Positions 41,289 to 48,803 of a DNA stretch of 64,000 bases are shown in pieces (the first letter of the stretch is position 1; the number at the start of each line of letters is the position of its first letter). Source of the stretch: Deltaproteobacteria bacterium. GTDB lineage: Bacteria; Myxococcota; Myxococcia; Myxococcales; 40CM-4-68-19. Both the position numbers and the translations under genes were made by a program. Location of the stretch: assembly GCA_005879535.1 (NCBI GenBank), contig VBKI01000054.1, positions 1 to 64,000 of the forward strand, read 5' to 3'. A model generated the notes under the pieces. That model saw nothing but the letters and a program-made list of their open reading frames with translations, did not search any database and was not told the origin of the DNA.

Positions 41289-41315
41289 GACGGATGAGGG
41301 GCAAAGGATGTGACG
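41289..41315 (-). promoter_or_regulatory. ECF41-type promoter for carboxymuconolactone decarboxylase gene
   Basis: Minus strand CGTCACA (41315-41309), 16-bp spacer, CGTC (41292-41289). It differs from the consensus in one -35 base (C for T) and has the same spacing. It points toward the gene at 40784-41242. Confidence 0.75.
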
Positions 41316-42196
41316 TGGACGAACGCGACACTCTGGGAAGACCGTTCGAGGAAAGCCGGCCGCATCTGCGGGCGGTGGCGTACCGGATGCTCGGCTCGTT
41401 GAGCGAGGCCGACGATGCCGTCCAGGAGGCCTGGCTCCGCCTCAGCCGTTCCGACACGAGCGAGGTTGAGAACCTCAAGGGATGGCTGACGACGGTGGTG
41501 GCGCGGGTGTGCCTCGACATGCTGCGCTCTCGCAAGGCGCGGCCCGAGGATCCTGTTGGTCCGCAGTCGCCCGAGCCGACCGTCGGTCGCGAGGGTCCGA
41601 TCGATCCCGAGCAGGAAGCGCTCCTCGCCGACTCGGTGGGACTCGCGCTGCTCGTGGTGCTCGACAGGCTGAATCCTGCTGAGCGTCTCGCCTTCGTGAT
41701 GCACGACATGTTCGCAGTCCCTTTCGAAGAGATCGCTCCCATCGTCGGACGCTCGCCGGCCGCGGCGAGGCAGCTTGCGAGCCGCGCTCGCCGCCGCGTG
41801 CAGGGCGGACCGGCGGTTTCCGACGCCGATCTCGCGCGTCAGCGGGAAGTCGTGGACGCCTTCCTCGCCGCTCTGCGGGGCGGCGATTTCGACGCGCTTC
41901 TCGCGGTGCTCGACCCGGACCTCGTGGTCCGGGCGGACGCGGCCGCCGTTGCTCCAGGCGGGCCGAGGGAAGTCCGCGGTGCGCGGAACTGGGCGAGGGG
42001 CGCGGTCAACTTCGCTCGCGGTGCGCGGTTCACACGGCCGGTGCTCGTGAACGGCGCGGTGGGAGTCGTCCTCGCTCCGCGCGGACGGCTGTTCCGGGTG
42101 CTCCGTTTCACGTTCGCAAACGGGAAGATTGCGCGGATCGAGGTGGTGGGCGATCCCGAGCGCTTCCGCGAGCTCGACCTGGCGGTCCTCGAGTGA
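41315..42196 (+). CDS. ECF41-family RNA polymerase sigma factor with SnoaL-like C-terminal domain
   Basis: A 293-residue sigma factor. Sigma2 has RPHLRAVAYRMLGS and ADDAVQEAWLRL; sigma4 has NPAERLAFVMHDMFAVPFEEIA and AARQLASRARRRV. A SnoaL/NTF2-like C-terminal domain (about 175-293) replaces a separate anti-sigma factor, typical of ECF41. The conserved VGPWLPEP linker of ECF41 is QSPEP here. GTG 41315 is the start because AAGGA lies 6 nt upstream; an ATG at 41294 would leave almost no leader after the promoter. The gene is divergent from its carboxymuconolactone decarboxylase partner and may lead into the decarboxylase gene 57 bp downstream. Inferred role: response to a redox or envelope signal. 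Confidence 0.9.
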   Translation: MDERDTLGRPFEESRPHLRAVAYRMLGSLSEADDAVQEAWLRLSRSDTSEVENLKGWLTTVVARVCLDMLRSRKARPEDPVGPQSPEPTVGREGPIDPEQEALLADSVGLALLVVLDRLNPAERLAFVMHDMFAVPFEEIAPIVGRSPAAARQLASRARRRVQGGPAVSDADLARQREVVDAFLAALRGGDFDALLAVLDPDLVVRADAAAVAPGGPREVRGARNWARGAVNFARGARFTRPVLVNGAVGVVLAPRGRLFRVLRFTFANGKIARIEVVGDPERFRELDLAVLE

Positions 42197-42253
42197 TGGC
42201 GGCGCGCCGGCATCGGGCCGCTTACAACAGTGCGAACTTGAAAGGGGCGGACA

Positions 42254-43648
42254 ATGGATCGCTCAGCTCTGGATGCCGCTTACGCCGCCGCAGTTCGCTA
42301 TCTGCAGGGGCTCCCGGAGCGGCCCGTCGGCGCCTCTGCGGATGCGGCGGCGATGCGTGCCGCGCTGGCTGGCCCGCTGCCCGATCAGGGCGAGCCGGCC
42401 GCGCGCGTGGTCGAGGCACTGGCGCGCAACGCCGACCCGGGCATCGTTGCCACCGGTGGTCCCCGCTTCTTCGGCTTCGTCATCGGCGGCAGCGTGCCGG
42501 CGGCGCTGGCCGCCGAGTGGCTGACGAGCGCGTGGGACCAGAACGCCGGCCTCTTCGTGCTGTCGCCTGCGGCGGCCGTCGTCGAGGAGACGGTGCTCGG
42601 TTGGCTGCGTGAATTGTTCAGCTTGCCCGAGGGGACGGGCATGGGCTTCGTCACGGGTGGGCAGATGGCCAACACGACTTGCCTCGCGGCCGCGCGGCAG
42701 GCGGTGCTGGCGCGCTCCGGATGGGACGTCGCCGCGGAGGGACTCAACGGCGCGCCGCGCATCGTTGTCCTGGCCGGGGACGAAGCGCACGTCACCGTCC
42801 ACGGCGCGCTGCGACTCCTCGGCCTGGGCGATGCCAGCGTCGCCGAACTGAAGAGCGACGGTCAGGGCCGCATGCTGCCCGACGCCCTGCGCGATGCGCT
42901 CCGAAGTGCCGAGGGCGCTCCCGTCATCGTGTGCGCCCAGGCAGGCAACGTGAACACCGGCTCCTTCGATCCGCTTCGCGACATCACGCGGCTGGCGCGC
43001 GCACACGGCAACGCCTGGGTGCACGTCGACGGCGCTTTCGGCCTCTGGGCAGCGGCGAGCGCGCGCTTCCGCCACCTGCTCGAGGGCGTGTCGGCGGCCG
43101 ACTCGTGGGCCACGGACGCGCACAAGTGGCTGAACGTGCCGTACGACAGCGGCCTCGCCTTCGTGCGCGACACGGCCGCCCACCGCGCAGCCATGGCGCG
43201 GACCGCGGCCTATCTGCAGCGGTCGAGCACCGATCGCGACAACTACGAATGGACGCCGGAGTTCTCCCGCCGGGCACGAGGGTTCACCGTCTATGCAGCG
43301 CTCCGCTCCCTCGGCCGCGCCGGCATCGCTGCTCTCGTCGAGCGCTGCTGCGAGCACGCCCGCCTCTTCGCCGAGCGTCTCTCCGCGGCGCCTGGAGTGA
43401 CCGTGGTGAACGAAGTGGTGCTCAATCAAGTTCTCGTACGCTTCGAGCACCCCGGCTCCTCCGTCGAGGAAGGCGACGGCTGGACCCGGCAGGTCATCTC
43501 GCGCGTGCAGAGCGACGGCACGTGCTGGCTCTCGGGCACGGTCTGGCACGGGCGGACGCTGATGCGCATCTCGGTGTGCAACTGGAGCACGGCGCGGGAG
43601 GACGTCGAGCGATCGGCGGCGGCGATCCTGGCGGCCCATCGGGCTTGA
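42254..43648 (+). CDS. PLP-dependent decarboxylase (group II, aromatic amino acid decarboxylase-like)
   Basis: A 464-residue pyridoxal-phosphate enzyme. The internal aldimine Lys is Lys291 in TDAHKWLNVPYDSG and Asp259 in WVHVDGAFG contacts the cofactor ring nitrogen. FFGFVIGGSVPAALAAEWL and GFVTGGQMANTTCLAAARQ fit the L-dopa/tryptophan/glutamate decarboxylase group rather than cysteine desulfurases. It is followed 7 bp later by the HExxH gene. It might belong to the ECF41 transcript. Substrate not determinable from sequence. Confidence 0.85.
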   Translation: MDRSALDAAYAAAVRYLQGLPERPVGASADAAAMRAALAGPLPDQGEPAARVVEALARNADPGIVATGGPRFFGFVIGGSVPAALAAEWLTSAWDQNAGLFVLSPAAAVVEETVLGWLRELFSLPEGTGMGFVTGGQMANTTCLAAARQAVLARSGWDVAAEGLNGAPRIVVLAGDEAHVTVHGALRLLGLGDASVAELKSDGQGRMLPDALRDALRSAEGAPVIVCAQAGNVNTGSFDPLRDITRLARAHGNAWVHVDGAFGLWAAASARFRHLLEGVSAADSWATDAHKWLNVPYDSGLAFVRDTAAHRAAMARTAAYLQRSSTDRDNYEWTPEFSRRARGFTVYAALRSLGRAGIAALVERCCEHARLFAERLSAAPGVTVVNEVVLNQVLVRFEHPGSSVEEGDGWTRQVISRVQSDGTCWLSGTVWHGRTLMRISVCNWSTAREDVERSAAAILAAHRA

Positions 43649-43655
43649 CCGCGGC

Positions 43656-44243
43656 GTGATCACGGACCGGCCTCCACGAAGCCGCAGGGCGCGTCAGCAA
43701 TTCGACGAGAGCGACGCGCTCACGAGGCTCGGGCCGCTCCCGGACGCGAGGGAACTGCAGACATGCACCGCGCTCTTCGCGAAAGCGGTCGGCACCGGCG
43801 ACGCACGGGGCGTCAAGGGCGAGGGCGAATCCGTCCTTGAACTGCTCGCTCGGACCTACGGGGTCAGCCGGCCGACTTTGCGCGTTCTCGGGGCGAGGCC
43901 ACGGAGCGTCTGGGAAGGCGGACACTCCGAGCTGTTCGGCGATTACGACTTCGAGGAGAAACGGATCCGGATCTGGATGCGCACCGCCGTGCTCGGCAAG
44001 GTGACATCCTACCGCGGGCTCCTGCACACGCTGCTGCACGAGTTCTGCCACCACCTCGATCGGGAGGGATTGGGCTTTCCCGACACGCCGCATACGCGCG
44101 GTTTCCACGCCCGGGTCGACGACCTGTACCATCTCGCGCTGGCGACACCGCCGGAGAGCCGCCGGCCCCTGGTCTGGATCCCCATGGGCAAGGCCTGGCG
44201 CATCGACTGGTCGAAGCTTGGGCGGTCGGGGAACCAGAGTTGA
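43656..44243 (+). CDS. Zinc metallopeptidase-like protein with HEFCH motif
   Basis: A 195-residue protein. GLLHTLLHEFCHHLDREGLG (about 121-140) has His128-Glu129-x-x-His132, the zinc site of many metallopeptidases, and HTRGFHARVDDLYHLA downstream offers the third ligand. The fold resembles SprT/WSS-type or short gluzincin-like proteins, but I cannot assign a family. GTG 43656 starts 8 bp after the decarboxylase stop. It converges with pntB (11 bp between stops). Confidence 0.7.
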   Translation: MITDRPPRSRRARQQFDESDALTRLGPLPDARELQTCTALFAKAVGTGDARGVKGEGESVLELLARTYGVSRPTLRVLGARPRSVWEGGHSELFGDYDFEEKRIRIWMRTAVLGKVTSYRGLLHTLLHEFCHHLDREGLGFPDTPHTRGFHARVDDLYHLALATPPESRRPLVWIPMGKAWRIDWSKLGRSGNQS

Positions 44244-44253
44244 GGGTGACGTG

Positions 44254-45630
44254 CTACTCCTTCAGCGCCGCGGTCAGCTTGACCATCGTCTCCTTCGCGT
44301 CGCCGAAGAGCATCAGCGTCTTGTCGCCGTAGTAGAGCTCGTTGTCGATCCCCGCGAACCCCGCCGCCAGGCTACGCTTGCAGACGATGACCACCCTCGC
44401 CTTCTCGACCTCCAGGATGGGCATCCCGTAGATGGGACTGCCGCGCAGCCGCTTGGCGGCGGGGTTGACGACGTCGTTGGCGCCGACGACGACCACGACG
44501 TCGGTCTCCGGAAATTGCGAATTGATCTGGTCCATGTCGTAGAGCTCGTCGTAGGGCACGTTGGCCTCGGCGAGCAGCACGTTCATGTGGCCTGGCATGC
44601 GGCCCGCGACGGCGTGGATGCCGTAGCGGACCGTGACGCCCTTGTTCTTCAGCACGTCGGCCACCTCGCGCACCCTGTGCTGGGCCTGTGAGACCGCCAT
44701 GCCGTATCCCGGGACGAAGACGGCCGTTCGCGCCGTGCCGAGGATTTCCGCCGCTTCCTCGATCGAGCACTGGCGGATGGGCTTCTTTGCTTCGAGCGCG
44801 CCGGCTGGCTGCTCCACGACCTTGCCAAAGGCGCCGAACAGGACGTTGGTGATGGACCGGTTCATCGCCCGGCACATCAGGATGGAGAGGATGAATCCGG
44901 ACGATCCGTCCAGCGACCCGGTGATGATCTGGATCTTGTTGTCGAGCATGAATCCCATCGCGGCGTCGGTGAGCCCGGCGTAGGAGTTGAGGAGGGCGAT
45001 CACCACCGGCATGTCGGCGGCGCCGATGGGCAGGATCAGCATCACGCCGAAGAAGAAGGCGAGCCCGACCAGGGAATAGAAAGCGGTCGTCGACGCCGGG
45101 ATGAACATCAGGGCGACGATGAGGGCCAGCATCGCCGCCAGGATGGAGAGATTGAAGAAATTCTGTCCCTTGTAGGTGATCGGGTATCCGCGGATGAGCC
45201 CCTGCAGTTTCCCCGCCGCCATCAAGCTACCGGTGAACGTCAAGGAACCCAGCATCACCTCCACGCCGATCACGCCGACCCGCACCGTGCCCAGCGCCGC
45301 CCCGTGCCGGTAGTACTCGGAGATGCCGATCAACGAAGCAGCCAGCGCCCCGAAGGAGTGCGAAAGCGCCGTGCGCTGGGGGACGGCGGTCATCGGGATC
45401 CAGATCGCCATCGGCACGCCGATCAGCGTTCCCAGCACCAGTCCGGCGGCGATCCACTTGTAGCCGATGATTTCGTGGTGAAGCAGGGTTCCGACGATGG
45501 CGAGCAGCATCCCGAACTCGGCGAGGAACATCCCGCGGCGCGCCGTTTTCGGATGGCTCAGCCCGCGCAATCCCATCACGAAGAGGATCGCGGAGAGCAG
45601 ATAGAAGAGCTGGAGCAGGTTGCGCTGCAT
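44254..45630 (-). CDS. pntB: NAD(P) transhydrogenase subunit beta
   Basis: Proton-translocating transhydrogenase, NADP(H)-binding subunit, 458 residues. About eight membrane helices precede the soluble NADP domain, which begins with EEAAEILGTARTAVFVPGYGMAVSQAQH. DVVVVVGANDVVNPAAK and the GSPIYGMPILEVEKA region are characteristic. Together with pntAa and pntAb it makes the complex that drives NADPH formation from NADH using the proton gradient. It is immediately followed in transcription order by no further gene (the next gene converges). Length is normal. Confidence 0.95.
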   Translation of the reverse strand: MQRNLLQLFYLLSAILFVMGLRGLSHPKTARRGMFLAEFGMLLAIVGTLLHHEIIGYKWIAAGLVLGTLIGVPMAIWIPMTAVPQRTALSHSFGALAASLIGISEYYRHGAALGTVRVGVIGVEVMLGSLTFTGSLMAAGKLQGLIRGYPITYKGQNFFNLSILAAMLALIVALMFIPASTTAFYSLVGLAFFFGVMLILPIGAADMPVVIALLNSYAGLTDAAMGFMLDNKIQIITGSLDGSSGFILSILMCRAMNRSITNVLFGAFGKVVEQPAGALEAKKPIRQCSIEEAAEILGTARTAVFVPGYGMAVSQAQHRVREVADVLKNKGVTVRYGIHAVAGRMPGHMNVLLAEANVPYDELYDMDQINSQFPETDVVVVVGANDVVNPAAKRLRGSPIYGMPILEVEKARVVIVCKRSLAAGFAGIDNELYYGDKTLMLFGDAKETMVKLTAALKE

Positions 45631-45918
45631 CTACTTGCCGGCGCGGAACATCTTCAGAATCCGGTCGGTGATGAGGAATCCGCCCACCACGTTGATGGTG
45701 GATGCCGTGACGGCGACGAAGCCGAGCAACGTGCTGACCTCGTTGTACCCGGCTCCGGCGACGACCAGCGATCCGACCAGCGAGATCCCGGAGATCGCGT
45801 TGGTGGCCGACATCAGCGGCGTGTGCAGCAGAGGCGACACCCGCGAGATGACTTGGTAGCCGAGGAACCCGGCCAGCACGAAGACGTACAGGTCGCCGAT
45901 CAACCCCAGGTCGATCAT
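45631..45918 (-). CDS. pntAb: NAD(P) transhydrogenase subunit alpha part 2 (PntAb)
   Basis: A 95-residue membrane protein with three hydrophobic helices. Marks are LYVFVLAGFLGYQVISRVSP, LHTPLMSATNAISGIS and STINVVGGFLITDRIL, equal to the membrane C-terminus of single-chain PntA. The split alpha subunit (pntAa, pntAb, pntB) is common in alpha and delta-proteobacteria. It lies directly before pntB (stop abutting ATG) and 10 bp after pntAa. Confidence 0.93.
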   Translation of the reverse strand: MIDLGLIGDLYVFVLAGFLGYQVISRVSPLLHTPLMSATNAISGISLVGSLVVAGAGYNEVSTLLGFVAVTASTINVVGGFLITDRILKMFRAGK

Positions 45919-45928
45919 GGAATCCCCC

Positions 45929-47035
45929 CTACGCCGGCAGCAGTACCTCCCCGGCGTGCGCGATGAGACAGGACTTGACGATCTCGTCGGCGGGATCGAG
46001 CGACATCCTTCCCGCCTTCTTGTCGTAGAGGTGCATGAGGAAATTGAGGACGTTGCGCGAGTAGAGCTGAGATGCCTGGAAGGCCATCGCGCTGGGAATG
46101 TTGATCGGTCCGATGATGGTCACGCCCTGATGGACGATCTCTTTCCCTGCCTCGGTCAGCTCGCAGTTGCCGCCCTGCTCGGCCGCAACGTCAACGATGA
46201 CCGACCCGGGCCGCATCGCTTCCACCATCTGTGCCGTCACCAGGACGGGAGCGCGCTTGCCCGGGACCAGCGCGGTGGTGATGCAGGCATCGGTCGCCTT
46301 CATTTCCTCGAGCAGGAGCTCCTTTTCCTTGCGGGCGGTATCGGCGCTGACTTCCTTTGCGTAGCCTTTCGCGTCCTCGGCGTGCTGGTCGAGATCCGCG
46401 CCGACGAATCGCGCGCCCAGGCTTTCGACCTGCTCCTTGACGGTGGGGCGGATGTCGAAGGCACTCACCACGGCGCCCAGGCGCCGGGCAGTAGCCACCG
46501 CCTGCAGCCCTGCGACTCCGGCGCCGAGGACGAAGACCCGCGCCGGCAGCACGGTCCCCGCGGCGGTCATGAGCATGGGGAAGAACTTCCCCAGCGCATT
46601 GGCCGCCAGTAGCACGCTCTTGTAGCCGGCGATGTTCGCCATCGAGCTGAGGACATCCATGTTCTGGGCCCGCGCGATCCGCGGCAACAGATCGAGCGAA
46701 AGCGCGCTGATGTGCCGCCGCTTCAGCTTCTCGACGTACCCCGCATCCCCACGGGACTGCAGCGTATAGGCGATCAGTGCGGCGCGCTCGGGAATGCCCT
46801 CCAGCTCCTGCTCGACAGGGCGCTGGACCTTGAGGACGACGTCCACTCCGTCCGCGTCAGGCGAGATGGCGGCGCCCGCGGCCCGATAGTCTCCGTCGGA
46901 GAAACCAGAAGACAGACCCGCTCCGGCCTGGATCTTTACTTCGATCCCGGCGGCGACCATCTTCTCGACCGTCGCCGGGACCGCTGCAGTCCGCTTCTCC
47001 CCGGCGACGATCTCCTTGAGGACTGCCACTTTCAT
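45929..47035 (-). CDS. pntAa: NAD(P) transhydrogenase subunit alpha part 1 (PntAa)
   Basis: A 368-residue soluble NAD(H)-binding subunit of the alanine dehydrogenase/PNT fold. Marks are MKVAVLKEIVAGEKRTAAVP, DVVLKVQRP and the Rossmann block FVLGAGVAGLQAVATARRLGA (about 169-188). RKAPVLVTAQMVEAM-type residues (KRAPVLVTAQMVEAMRPGSV) line the NAD site. It is the first subunit gene of the operon, 6 bp after the CBS gene stop. Length is normal. Confidence 0.95.
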   Translation of the reverse strand: MKVAVLKEIVAGEKRTAAVPATVEKMVAAGIEVKIQAGAGLSSGFSDGDYRAAGAAISPDADGVDVVLKVQRPVEQELEGIPERAALIAYTLQSRGDAGYVEKLKRRHISALSLDLLPRIARAQNMDVLSSMANIAGYKSVLLAANALGKFFPMLMTAAGTVLPARVFVLGAGVAGLQAVATARRLGAVVSAFDIRPTVKEQVESLGARFVGADLDQHAEDAKGYAKEVSADTARKEKELLLEEMKATDACITTALVPGKRAPVLVTAQMVEAMRPGSVIVDVAAEQGGNCELTEAGKEIVHQGVTIIGPINIPSAMAFQASQLYSRNVLNFLMHLYDKKAGRMSLDPADEIVKSCLIAHAGEVLLPA

Positions 47036-47041
47036 GGGCCA

Positions 47042-47461
47042 TTACCGGCCGGAGATGTAGATCTGCAGCTCGTCGACCAGCCACTGCTTCTCGTCGAGCA
47101 TCAGCTGGATGACGTCGCGCATGGAGATGATCCCCACCATCTCGCCTTTGTCGACGACGAGCAGGTGCCGGGTGAAGTGGACGCGCATCAGATCGGCGCA
47201 CTCGCTCTCCGAGGTGCTGAGCGAGACCGAGGGGAGATCGCGCCGCATCGCATCGGCGATGGAGCCGTCGCAGTGGCCGCCTTCCGCGAGCACGCTGTAG
47301 ACGAGGTCGCGCTCGCTCACGAGCCCGACGGGCTTGCCGCCCTGCAACACCGCGACGGCGCCGATGCGCTTTTGCGCCATCAGCTTCGCCGCCTCGCGGC
47401 AAGCGGCCCTGGCATCGAGACCCAGAACTTCGCGGGTCACGTGGCGCTCGATGCTCGCCAT
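47042..47461 (-). CDS. CBS domain pair protein
   Basis: A 139-residue protein of two CBS repeats: AAKLMAQKRIGAVAVLQGGKP...VSERDLVYSVLAEGG, and DLMRVHFTRHLLVVDKGEMVG...SMRDVIQLML. CBS pairs bind adenine nucleotides and usually sense energy state. It is 6 bp upstream of pntAa and may report energy or redox state to the transhydrogenase, though this is inferred. ATG 47461 is the first codon of the protein; the upstream leader MRLWLW is not credible. Confidence 0.8.
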   Translation of the reverse strand: MASIERHVTREVLGLDARAACREAAKLMAQKRIGAVAVLQGGKPVGLVSERDLVYSVLAEGGHCDGSIADAMRRDLPSVSLSTSESECADLMRVHFTRHLLVVDKGEMVGIISMRDVIQLMLDEKQWLVDELQIYISGR

Positions 47462-47534
47462 GGCACAAGAGTGTACAACCCAAAGCCATAGCCGCAAAGC
47501 CGCGTCCGGCGCGGCAGCGGCTACCCCCCGGCGG

Positions 47535-48050
47535 TTACCGCGCCGGGGCGCCGTCCGGGAAACCCGATTCGCCTGCAGCCTCCGCGGTATCGATCCCTAG
47601 CTGCGGATTCTGCTCGAGGAAGCGGACGCAGGCGTTCCAGCGCAGGATGGCATCGTCGTTTCCAGCAGGGCTCGAGGCCATCGCCTTCTCGTACCAATGC
47701 ATCGCCTCGGTGAAGAAGCCGGAAGCCAGGCCGTGGTGGGCGCCGGAACGCAACTGCGCCTTGCCCCACCTCTCGCGGATCACCCCCGCGTAGTAAGCGC
47801 GCTCGTACTCCCCGCGCAGCTTCGCCAGCACCTTGCTCGCCTGCTCGATGCCGCCGGCGATGCCTTTGCCGAACTGGTCGGTCAGGGCGAGGAGCAGCAT
47901 GGTGAGGACTTCCTGGTTGTCCTCGTCCACGCGCAGGACGTCGCGGCAGATGCTCTCCGCCTCCTGCGGCTCGTTGAGCAGGCGGTATCGCTCCGCCTTG
48001 GCAACCGCCCGGGGAATTGCCGCTGTGCTGATTGGCTTGAGCTCGAACAT
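47535..48050 (-). CDS. Tetratricopeptide-like helical protein in sdh operon
   Basis: A 171-residue helical protein of unknown function. EAESICRDVLRVDEDNQEVLTMLLLALTDQFG and ASGFFTEAMHWYEKAM show TPR-type spacing with two or three helix pairs. It follows sdhB by 15 bp on the same strand. Such small helical proteins in sdh operons of myxobacteria are conserved but without a proven task; it may assist assembly. ATG 48050 is the start. No signal peptide, so cytosolic. Confidence 0.65.
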   Translation of the reverse strand: MFELKPISTAAIPRAVAKAERYRLLNEPQEAESICRDVLRVDEDNQEVLTMLLLALTDQFGKGIAGGIEQASKVLAKLRGEYERAYYAGVIRERWGKAQLRSGAHHGLASGFFTEAMHWYEKAMASSPAGNDDAILRWNACVRFLEQNPQLGIDTAEAAGESGFPDGAPAR

Positions 48051-48065
48051 GGCGCGCTCCTTTTC

Positions 48066-48803
48066 TCAGGTGCGGAAGAGCCGGAAGAGCCTGACGAGCG
48101 GATCGTACATCCGATCCACGACCCGCTCCTTGAGGGGGATGATGGCATTGTCGGTGATGTTGATGTCTTCCGGACAGACCCGGGTACAGCATTTGGTGAT
48201 GTTGCAGAGCCCGATCCCCTCCGCTTCCTTCAACTCCGCGACGCGGTCCTCGGTGTCGAGCGGGTGCATCTCCAGCGCCGCCACGTAGGCGAAGAAGCGC
48301 GGCCCGATGAACCGTTGGTTCAGCTGGTGCTCGCGGAGCACGTGGCAGACGTCCTGGCAGAGGAAGCACTCGATGCACTTGCGGAACTCCTGCACACGCT
48401 CGATATCGGCCTGGGCCATGCGCCAGGTGCCGTCGGGCGCGTCGGGCGGCCGGGGCTTGAACTTCTTGATCCGCTTCTTGACGTCGAAGTTCCACGAGAC
48501 GTCGGTGACCAGGTCCCTGATCTTCGGAAACGTCTTCATCGGCGCGATCGAGATCGTTCGCTCGAGAGGCAGATCGCTGAGCCGCGTCATGCACATCAAG
48601 CGGGGAAGTCCGTCGATCTCCGCCGAGCACGAGCCGCACTTGCCCGCCTTGCAGTTCCAGCGCACCGCCAGATCGTTGGCCTGCTCCGCCTGGATGCGGT
48701 GGACCGCGTCGAGTACCACCATGCCCTCGGAAACTTCGGTGGCGTAGTCGCGGAAGGCACCGCCCTGCGCATCGCCGCGCCAGATGGAGAAGGTGGCCTT
48801 CAT
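48066..48803 (-). CDS. sdhB: Succinate dehydrogenase/fumarate reductase iron-sulfur subunit
   Basis: A 245-residue protein with [2Fe-2S] ligands in CKAGKCGSCSAEIDG (about 50-64), and [4Fe-4S]/[3Fe-4S] Cys in CIECFLCQDVC (about 139) and CNITKCCTRVCP (about 199). Carries electrons from FAD in SdhA to the membrane anchor. Start ATG 48803 overlaps the sdhA stop by 4 bp. Gene order sdhC-like, sdhA, sdhB and then the TPR-like gene fits a single operon. Confidence 0.95.
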   Translation of the reverse strand: MKATFSIWRGDAQGGAFRDYATEVSEGMVVLDAVHRIQAEQANDLAVRWNCKAGKCGSCSAEIDGLPRLMCMTRLSDLPLERTISIAPMKTFPKIRDLVTDVSWNFDVKKRIKKFKPRPPDAPDGTWRMAQADIERVQEFRKCIECFLCQDVCHVLREHQLNQRFIGPRFFAYVAALEMHPLDTEDRVAELKEAEGIGLCNITKCCTRVCPEDINITDNAIIPLKERVVDRMYDPLVRLFRLFRT

